Positions 25,901 to 30,473 of a stretch of DNA of 35,026 nt are shown in pieces. A model generated the notes under the pieces. That model was given only the letters and a program-made list of their open reading frames with translations, ran no database searches and was not told the origin of the DNA. The position numbers and the translations under genes were made by a program. The stretch's first letter is position 1. Each line of letters starts with the position of its first letter. The stretch comes from a virus: positions 1 to 35,026 of the IMG/VR virus record IMGVR_UViG_3300042397_002065, one strand, 5' to 3'.

Positions 25901-27384
25901 GAAGAAGTGGAAGCCAGGTACACCACGTTCATGGGGTAGTCGCTGGTCAGTTCGGTGTCGTAAGGAGGAGCAACAACGTACACATTGCCCTGGAGGGCAT
26001 TGAACGGGTTGTTGGACCCAGCAGCACCTGACAGAACAACCTCTTGAATCTGCAGATCCACGGGCCAGTAGGCGTTGGAGTCAATAGTGACTTTGCCGTA
26101 CGAAGCAGCGGACAGAGGGGCGTAAATAGTGTAAACGCCACGGTCCAGTGCGCCAACCTTCACATCGGGAGGGATGTTGGAGTTGGTGGACTCTTGAACA
26201 GCTACTTTTGGTGCAGCACCGCCAATCAGGTCTTGATAGTCAAGACGTGAGTAGGTAACAGAATCACCAGTCCACTCGTAGATGGCGTTGTCAACCAGAT
26301 ACTTCACACCCTGAATCAGGTCAGCAGCGGCCTGATGGGGGACGTAGTTATCGTACTTATTAAGGTCGGTAACAAGGAAGGGGCCGGGGTCAGCCAGGGC
26401 CATCCACTTGAAGTTATTGCTTTCGCAATGAGCAGCAGCTTTGGCGCCCACAGCGGAACGACCAGCAGCGTCAAACTGAGCATATGCGGTAGGAGTAATC
26501 AAGTATCCCTGATCTTGCTGACCGTCAAATGCTGTTTCGATGCACTGGATGTAGTCTTGAGGAACGCGAGTGGCGTCAGCTTGCAGACCGTTGATGTTTG
26601 CCACATCGTATGTGTTCTGAGCAAACGCGAATGTGCCAGACACAGGTTGGGTCTTGGTGACCACAGTTACGGGCGAGTCGAAGGTTGCACCTGCGATCGA
26701 CACGTAAGAGTTTTGTGAGTTGGAAGTGGGGTCAACGTCAACCACCAGACCGAAGTCGCGAACATACACCGAAGTGCGAATGCTGGGGTTGCTCTCGATT
26801 GCCTCGGCAACTGCAGTCGCAATGGCGGCAGAGATCTTACGGTTGTTGGCTTCGTCACCAGCTACGTAGTTCACGGGGATGATAACAGGAACACCCAGCC
26901 ACTCGCCGCTGGCCGTGTAACCGGTTGAACCGTCGCCGGCCACCAAACGGTTGCCATTGAGAATGACTTGAACGTACACCTTGTCGCCAGCCATCAGTGA
27001 AGAAGGCAGGGCAGAGGAGCTGCTCTTTGCACCGGAGGGGAAGAACTCCATCTCCACGATGCTGTTAGGAGTACCCACGCGAACCACGCGAAGGTCACCA
27101 ACCTGAGCGTTCTGGAAGAACTCGTTGACGCAGTTGTAGCTCAGAAGGGGAATGCGGTCAGTAGGAACAGAGCCGCCAACCAGAACCCGGTAGTCAGCAA
27201 GGCTGGTTACGGGAATAGGTGTGTTAAAGGGAAAAACGGTAACAGGAGCAGAGTCAGGCGCCTCAACCAGCATGTACACGGTCGAGAAAGAGGCAACTGC
27301 TGCCGAAGCAATATTACCGGCCCGTTCCTCGATGTACACGCCGGGCGCGCCGGGTGTGTTACCACTCATTGAAAATGTAGCCAT
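22936..27384 (-). CDS. Contractile tail sheath protein, unusually long (1482 aa)
   Basis: 1482 residues from ATG 27384. This start matches the family N-terminus 'MATFSMSGNTPGAPGVYIEERA'; the upstream ATG at 27417 adds 11 atypical residues. The C-terminal 240 residues are typical sheath core: 'RYFNPFGFIAYYGSYILN', 'RYRAEGYQFPPAGVKYQLAD', 'LNPDGCNAVRTLPGYPQTAVFIWGGRT', 'RLYQFVNTRVIMNVVYGSLR', 'FQVICDGRINTPDNLENGIV' and 'VFVTPVPTLERIQIDLIRVA'. These carry the handshake strands that link subunits. Residues about 100-550 include another conserved part ('GYLITPTAYAQFD...RSAVGAKAAAHCE'). About 600 residues in between are extra beta-rich, Ala/Ser/Thr/Val-rich domains absent from shorter sheaths (T4 gp18 659 aa, Mu gpL 495 aa), likely displayed on the outer tail surface. 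Contraction drives DNA delivery. Confidence 0.9.
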   Translation of the reverse strand: MATFSMSGNTPGAPGVYIEERAGNIASAAVASFSTVYMLVEAPDSAPVTVFPFNTPIPVTSLADYRVLVGGSVPTDRIPLLSYNCVNEFFQNAQVGDLRVVRVGTPNSIVEMEFFPSGAKSSSSALPSSLMAGDKVYVQVILNGNRLVAGDGSTGYTASGEWLGVPVIIPVNYVAGDEANNRKISAAIATAVAEAIESNPSIRTSVYVRDFGLVVDVDPTSNSQNSYVSIAGATFDSPVTVVTKTQPVSGTFAFAQNTYDVANINGLQADATRVPQDYIQCIETAFDGQQDQGYLITPTAYAQFDAAGRSAVGAKAAAHCESNNFKWMALADPGPFLVTDLNKYDNYVPHQAAADLIQGVKYLVDNAIYEWTGDSVTYSRLDYQDLIGGAAPKVAVQESTNSNIPPDVKVGALDRGVYTIYAPLSAASYGKVTIDSNAYWPVDLQIQEVVLSGAAGSNNPFNALQGNVYVVAPPYDTELTSDYPMNVVYLASTSSAAVSVFNYVVAQGGTSKVGAALPPGALNIAQSTSGVQSATISYAAPAYDQSVTINGQTSNLFQNIRNNAHGINTQHFPGTLQDPTSTFTLGMFNRTILDPSASILASTNPAFAQVANINCVQHGLVDGMKIFFTTAILTASGYFLFKASSKQALNPYYVKVVDGNNFFLAASTTNFAAGSYVKIPVADPVATATPSIAYSTVMASLEGAVSGSTTEATTFPLMRGRKYGFNSSSIYDQASSAASAPVADVNNPDLSIFLSKSASVLGEGTVAPAGETVDAGWLPELELLEPALSNVALAKLYSNNGSISSIAPQFVTRDADGKATAIDLSTGLLPGSQGFWNVEGEAVMFLPPTWVENALATGSTMTWDWYVDGVLQAGTTDLQGVILGTDFPVAAGDLVTVQWTITDSLTATISGTTQATPALVTEAALNAAGYNLAGNTQAVVGSYSANWVVGRTVRFTAATLNAIVASPTLPSAVSTLVKSYSGSTLFNAGSKANASYQLPASVNGTYTSVDTQFTVGALTVISRVQSNGPVGPLQAYAQCDWDGGATTNTAWSVAVASINATNAGAQNFFCVPTVEQEFQTESYLVPAQGPFPGGTYDGATLGVLTVNPGYVAQSGLAVGLAPTSQAALAPLNGVYLNVTVAGNAPDSTTPVVVGDTIVVYNDNGVYSWVVVNAGEDLTAYSLPLYGSQVTLTYTTQQTPPVALWRFDAVTSTEIIDQALRGVGFNGVPQAEFIEAGVDNVNRLYEDSQRYFNPFGFIAYYGSYILNASGQYIPPTPYVTGVAVRRYRAEGYQFPPAGVKYQLADAVGVQIPINSAQQNLLNPDGCNAVRTLPGYPQTAVFIWGGRTRVNAADAQQRLYQFVNTRVIMNVVYGSLRNAFDSQIFNVIDGFGVVFNQIVSVGNSVLNQLYVKGALFGARPSDAFQVICDGRINTPDNLENGIVNAKVFVTPVPTLERIQIDLIRVAIGNMQNELNSQGLGQNNG

Positions 27385-27462
27385 GTTGAACTCAGTATAC
27401 CCTCTTTTCAGGTACATCTAGCGGCCGGGCTGAGTCCGCATAGGTCACCGAAGTGGATGTAC

Positions 27463-28119
27463 TTATTCCACTTTTACCCTCAGTGATGTGTCTATCCCCA
27501 TACTTTTCTGATATACAGATAGCGGTCCTGCGGTACTGACTTTACCTGTTTTTAGACACCTCCACTTCTGAGCATTTAGCTGAGAGTTGGGTCGCCCCCG
27601 TTCCCATCCTTCACCCGGGCATTCGGATGCCTTTACGTCATTAGTTCCGTTTGTCCACCATACTTCGGCTAGTCCGGGAGTCCAGCCTTCCCCGGGGCAT
27701 TTTTTGCTTCTTTTGTTATCCTTTCCGTTATTCCAGTACGGGAGCGACCCCACTTCTTTCATTAGCTCCCTACCTTTTTCCCATCCTTCACCGGGGCTTG
27801 TCCATGACCTGACATCTTCCCCATTTTTTGTCCACCATGGGCATTTACCTCCTATTTCTCCACCTTCACGACCATACTTTATTCCAGCTTCAGTTGCTTG
27901 TTGTATAAAATATCCCCCATTATGCCATCCATGAGAGTGCATACTGGGGGAACATACGTACAGATGTTCAGGTACATTCCTCCCTCCCTCGCTTACTGCG
28001 GGGTGATGGTGCACATGCATCCCTTTCATTTCCTCGTCAGTCAGTCCCCAGTGCGCCTGGGCGACTTTTCGATGGTTTTTTATGTGCGGCGACAGCACTA
28101 TAGAAACAGTTTTTTCCAT
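27463..28119 (-). CDS. HNH homing-type endonuclease with W-x-NG/PGEGW repeats
   Basis: 218 residues from ATG 28119 (an upstream ATG at 28143 adds 8). Residues 12-70 carry the HNH core: 'HRKVAQAHWGLTDEEMKGMH', then 'VHHHPAVSEGGRNVPEHLYV', then 'CSPSMHSHGWHN', with the H-H pair, central Asn and final His expected for metal binding and strand cleavage. Residues 90-190 contain three repeats of the form 'W(W/N).NG......PGEGW..GR', found in phage HNH proteins and probably binding DNA. No intron is evident: the gene is free-standing between the LysM-like and sheath genes, a typical home for a homing endonuclease. No good ribosome site is seen. The last codons (S-L-R-V-K-V-E) are encoded by the CTGAGGGTAAAAG element of the sheath gene. 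Confidence 0.8.
   Translation of the reverse strand: MEKTVSIVLSPHIKNHRKVAQAHWGLTDEEMKGMHVHHHPAVSEGGRNVPEHLYVCSPSMHSHGWHNGGYFIQQATEAGIKYGREGGEIGGKCPWWTKNGEDVRSWTSPGEGWEKGRELMKEVGSLPYWNNGKDNKRSKKCPGEGWTPGLAEVWWTNGTNDVKASECPGEGWERGRPNSQLNAQKWRCLKTGKVSTAGPLSVYQKSMGIDTSLRVKVE
27471..27479 (-). promoter_or_regulatory. GGGTAAAAG element inside the HNH gene end, upstream of sheath
   Basis: The minus strand reads CTGAGGGTAAAAGTGG, with one change at the last base. It lies in the last codons of the HNH gene, 86 nt before the sheath ATG. A second partial copy (GAGGGTATAC, about 27397-27406) lies 12 nt before the sheath ATG. Confidence 0.5.
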
Positions 28120-28156
28120 ACATGTATCATACCACACGAGCATGTGAAGTACACTG

Positions 28157-28528
28157 TTACCCGGTCTGTTTACCAGTTAGCGCTGCGTCACTGTCTGCTG
28201 AATAGCCGTTAAGTGAGTCTTGAAAGAAAACCGAATATAAGGTGTAGCGGTCGAGTGCTTCTATGTATTCGTTTCTAGAGTTATATGGATACAATAGGTC
28301 TTCCTCGTCGTTGGCGGTCAGACCAAACACGAACGAAGATTGAGAGAGTCCCCCCGAACCAGGATCAGTTGTTGGTTGCACTTCTATCTGAGCACCCAGT
28401 GGCGGCAACTCCATTACATTCCACTGCGGGTTTGCATCAAGTACGTCTCTGTACTTAAGCGAGTCCGTGTAGAAGAGATAACCGAGTCGCCGCCAATCAA
28501 ACTGTGGCTGAAAGGGAACTGTAATCAT
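28157..28528 (-). CDS. LysM / tail protein X-like baseplate hub protein
   Basis: 123 residues from ATG 28528, which overlaps the preceding stop (TGATG). Residues 10-50 ('RRLGYLFYTDSLKYRDVLDANPQWNVMELPPLGAQIEV') resemble the short LysM-like fold of phage tail protein X: a strand, 'DSL.YR.VLD.NP', then 'LPPLG..(I/L)'. gpX-type proteins link the hub to the tube or bind peptidoglycan. The rest ('NDEEDLLYPYNSRNEYIEAL') is acidic and aromatic and not recognised. It is followed by the HNH gene after a 37-nt gap, so the insertion probably separated it from the sheath gene. Confidence 0.55.
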   Translation of the reverse strand: MITVPFQPQFDWRRLGYLFYTDSLKYRDVLDANPQWNVMELPPLGAQIEVQPTTDPGSGGLSQSSFVFGLTANDEEDLLYPYNSRNEYIEALDRYTLYSVFFQDSLNGYSADSDAALTGKQTG

Positions 28529-28896
28529 CACCCAATACGGTTTTGTGAACGTGCCATTAAACGAGCACCAACTGAGGTGCCGCGGTTAAGCTCAAAGCCA
28601 TTGGCTTCTGCAACCTTTTTAGCGTCTGCTTCAACTTGAGCGGGGTTTGTTGGAATGAACGGGTTTGTTGTGTCGTCTGTTTTACGAGCTAGTTTTTTAC
28701 GTACATCCGTTTCTACGGCTTCTTTTTCAGCGGCAGAAGGAGCTTCAAAATGCTCCACAGCAGGCGCCAGAGTTTCAAGGTTTACTGGCTCGGAGCCAGA
28801 AATTTTTTCAGTCACAGAGCTTTCCACTTTTTCAAGGGAGGGTGTTACTTTCAAGTCACCTACAACGGGGTCTTTGGAGTTTTTGGTTCGTGTCAT
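28528..28896 (-). CDS. Hydrophilic protein of unknown function (122 aa)
   Basis: 122 residues, rich in Lys, Glu, Ala and Thr, almost without aromatic residues in the first 95, and probably disordered or coiled ('AAEKEAVETDVRKKLARKTD', 'PAQVEADAKKVAEANGFELN'). The last 30 residues form a possible helix with 'GTSVGARLMARSQNRIG'. No family recognised. It starts 2 nt after the gpG-like gene and ends on the TGATG overlap with the LysM-like gene, so it is translated with tail genes. It may be a tail assembly helper, but nothing shows this directly. Confidence 0.6.
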   Translation of the reverse strand: MTRTKNSKDPVVGDLKVTPSLEKVESSVTEKISGSEPVNLETLAPAVEHFEAPSAAEKEAVETDVRKKLARKTDDTTNPFIPTNPAQVEADAKKVAEANGFELNRGTSVGARLMARSQNRIG

Positions 28897-28898
28897 GA

Positions 28899-29306
28899 TT
28901 ACTTAGACTTTGATAAAATGTGTTTCCAAGCTATCGGAACGATATGCTTGAGTGAGCGGTCTGGAATACCCATCCACGGTCTGGCAGGCATCTTGGCAGT
29001 GCCTGACTGATGGTAGCGACCGTACTTGGTTGTTTTGACATCAAAACCGCCACCCTTGGGGACGATCTTGGCAGTGTCTTGCATCTTACCGGTTGCCCTG
29101 AGAATAGGTTGCCCTGGATAGCGTTTTTGTTTCTGCTCCCGGTATCTCGGAGAAAGAGATGCCCAAGGTCTACCAGTCGTAGGATCTGATTCCTGGCGCC
29201 AAGGAACCGCGTGGTCTTTGAGTAGAATGGGAGCCCATTCTTTTTGAGTGGGTTTCCACCAGCCGAGATTCAAGGAAGGAAGCTTTTTCACTTCGAAACT
29301 AATCAT
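28899..29306 (-). CDS. Tail completion / virion morphogenesis protein, Mu gpG-like
   Basis: 135 residues. The middle carries the pattern of the phage virion morphogenesis family (Mu gpG, P2 gpS): '(T)GRPWASLSPRYREQKQKRYP', 'GQPILRATGKMQDTAKIVPK', then 'YGRYHQSGTAKMPARPWMGIPD' and a final amphipathic helix ('SLKHIVPIAWKHILSKSK'). Family members act in tail completion and head-tail joining. Here the gene directly follows the tail assembly chaperones (ATGA overlap). In Mu, gpG lies next to gpF in the head genes, so the order has been rearranged. The N-terminal 30 residues with several Trp are not recognised. Confidence 0.7.
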   Translation of the reverse strand: MISFEVKKLPSLNLGWWKPTQKEWAPILLKDHAVPWRQESDPTTGRPWASLSPRYREQKQKRYPGQPILRATGKMQDTAKIVPKGGGFDVKTTKYGRYHQSGTAKMPARPWMGIPDRSLKHIVPIAWKHILSKSK

Positions 29307-29737
29307 TTCTTTCTCCGTGCCGCTTTCTTAGCCTCATCCGCTTGTTTTTCATGAAAGTCATTGGTAACTGATATCATGGTCAGAACTTTGCTTATAGGCT
29401 GACTTTCCATCCAGTCAATGGAACTGTCCCACCGCTCTTTGCAGAGGTGAAATGCTGTCTTTAACCAGTTTTCAACTGTGAACAACCGCTCCTCCAAAAG
29501 GTTTTCGGTGACCCACTTGACAACTGTGCTGAACTTCCTGGCGGGTATTTGATCCAGACACTCTTCAGGAGACAATAAGAGCCTAATAACTAATTCCATG
29601 AAGGAGCGTTTTTGCTGACGAAGTATCTGACCTAGATAGAAGTCTTTTGGAGTTATTTCCCTGAAGTGGAGTACAAGCCCATCGCCCCACTCCACCAGGT
29701 AAGAAAAATCTTCTAGGTCAGTAATAGTCAGTTTGGG
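29303..29737 (-). CDS. Tail assembly chaperone, downstream (frameshift) part
   Basis: The frame is open from the slippery site at 29731-29737 to the stop at 29303. A free-standing start (GTG 29695, 130 aa) is possible but has no good ribosome site. After a -1 shift the downstream part is 142 codons, beginning 'LTITDLEDFSYLVEWGDGLV' and continuing with a helical, charged domain ('FYLGQILRQQKRSFMELVIRLLLSPEE') and a basic end (KQADEAKKAARRKK). In phages with long tails the second chaperone product is made only as a frameshift fusion and binds the tape measure and tail tube proteins while the tail is built. Domain identity is inferred from position and the slippery site rather than from sequence motifs. 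Confidence 0.7.
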   Translation of the reverse strand, partial: PKLTITDLEDFSYLVEWGDGLVLHFREITPKDFYLGQILRQQKRSFMELVIRLLLSPEECLDQIPARKFSTVVKWVTENLLEERLFTVENWLKTAFHLCKERWDSSIDWMESQPISKVLTMISVTNDFHEKQADEAKKAARRKK

Positions 29738-30060
29738 TCTTCGTCGTCTCCGTTTGCTTTGCTAACGAGATCACTGAGTTTGCGGAAGTCTTTGACGCCG
29801 AGGTCCAGGATCTCTTCGTAAGTGATTTTGTCATCACCAACGATTAGTCGCTCAATGATTCGCAGACCCTTCTCGATGTCACCTGCCTTGGAGAGTTCTT
29901 TCTCCATATAAATCAGGTCACGACCGGTCATTTCTCGAATGGTGATCTCGCGACCGTCGGAGATGGCGGTGGAGAACGTCTCGAGTTTGGGGAAGGGTGC
30001 CGGAGTGGACTTTTTGGTTACGGCAGCGGTTTGAACCGTATCTTCTGACAGAGTTCGCAT
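29728..30060 (-). CDS. Tail assembly chaperone, upstream (short) product
   Basis: 110 residues. The segment 'ISDGREITIREMTGRDLIYM', followed by 'EKELSKAGDIEKGLRIIERL' and 'IVGDDKITYEEILDLGVKDFRKLSDLV', follows the pattern of phage tail assembly chaperones of the gpE/gp41 (TAC) type: a 'dG..i.iREmtg.D' start, then paired helices and 'l...Df..l...v'. The gene ends at 'GDDEDPN' with the slippery heptamer CCCAAAC directly before the TGA. A small fraction of ribosomes should shift to -1 and produce a 252-residue fusion with the downstream frame. A GGGTAAAAC element ends 26 nt before the ATG. Such chaperones coat the tape measure during tail assembly and are absent from the mature virion. Confidence 0.78.
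   Translation of the reverse strand: MRTLSEDTVQTAAVTKKSTPAPFPKLETFSTAISDGREITIREMTGRDLIYMEKELSKAGDIEKGLRIIERLIVGDDKITYEEILDLGVKDFRKLSDLVSKANGDDEDPN
29731..29737 (-). other. Programmed -1 ribosomal frameshift site (C CCA AAC)
   Basis: In the reading frame of the short chaperone the codons are GAC CCA AAC TGA. The heptamer C-CCA-AAC fits the X-XXY-YYZ rule and re-pairs as CCC-AAA after a -1 shift. The new frame avoids the adjacent TGA and stays open for 142 codons. GGAG lies 10 nt upstream, the spacing of the internal Shine-Dalgarno stimulator of bacterial -1 shifts such as dnaX. No strong downstream stem-loop was seen. Confidence 0.85.
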
Positions 30061-30063
30061 AGT

Positions 30064-30291
30064 TTAGTTAGGATGTTGCTGATTGAGTTTTACCCTCAGA
30101 GCGAAAAGGCGGGCTTCAGTTTCCATCAGCCCCTCACCAGGGGGTAGTTTGAGATAAATGGCGTTTGCTATTCGCCAGCTAACTTCGGCGTCTTCAATAT
30201 TTCCAGGCACAAGGCGGTCTTCAACATCATCCAGCCAAAAAGAAACGATTTCTCGCCTAAACTCTGGGTTCTGAGGAAGTGGAAAAGGCAT
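30064..30291 (-). CDS. Unknown small protein (75 aa)
   Basis: 75 residues: 'MPFPLPQNPEFRREIVSFWL', then an acidic loop (DDVEDRLVPGNIEDAE) and a helix ('SWRIANAIYLKLPPGEGLMETEARLFALRVKL'). No family recognised. Its ATG overlaps the stop of the preceding gene (TAATG). The codons for L-R-V-K-L near the end are formed by the CTGAGGGTAAAACTC element, so the promoter-like sequence is also coding. The gene lies between the DNA polymerase and tail chaperone genes; whether it belongs to replication or tail assembly is not clear. Confidence 0.6.
   Translation of the reverse strand: MPFPLPQNPEFRREIVSFWLDDVEDRLVPGNIEDAEVSWRIANAIYLKLPPGEGLMETEARLFALRVKLNQQHPN
30087..30095 (-). promoter_or_regulatory. GGGTAAAAC element before the tail chaperone unit
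   Basis: The minus strand reads CTGAGGGTAAAACTC. It lies within the last codons of the 75-aa gene and ends 26 nt before the chaperone ATG at 30060. Confidence 0.6.
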
Positions 30292-30473
30292 TATAATGCT
30301 TTTGATAATACGAGAGCGCCTTCAGGAGTGTAATACTCCGAGTTAAAAGCGCAGTTCACAGATGAAAGAATTTCTTTTCCTCGCTTATCATAAGGTATCA
30401 CTAGGAAGTACACATCATTAGCTCCACGAAAAGGAATGATAGAAGCGGAATCGACTCGTGATTTTCTTGACAT
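30291..30473 (-). CDS. Unknown small protein (60 aa)
   Basis: 60 residues: a basic start (MSRKSRVDSAS), a beta-hairpin-like middle ('DVYFLVIPYDKRGKEILSSV') and 'CAFNSEYYTPEGALVLSKAL'. No family recognised. The ATG overlaps the DNA polymerase stop (TGATG), so the gene is translated with the polymerase and may be an early gene product. It is too short to judge from sequence alone; the tight coupling on both sides is the main reason to accept it as real. Confidence 0.55.
   Translation of the reverse strand: MSRKSRVDSASIIPFRGANDVYFLVIPYDKRGKEILSSVNCAFNSEYYTPEGALVLSKAL

Noticed and set aside
27587-27850. CCTTC(A/C)CCCGGGGC-type DNA repeats in the HNH gene considered as a regulatory repeat
   Set aside because: They encode the repeated PGEGW motif in frame, so the protein repeat explains them.
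28150-28158. GGGTAACAG near the HNH gene start as an eleventh promoter-like element
   Set aside because: It has more than one change from the consensus and could simply be the end of the LysM-like gene. The distance to the ATG at 28119 fits, so it remains a weak possibility only.
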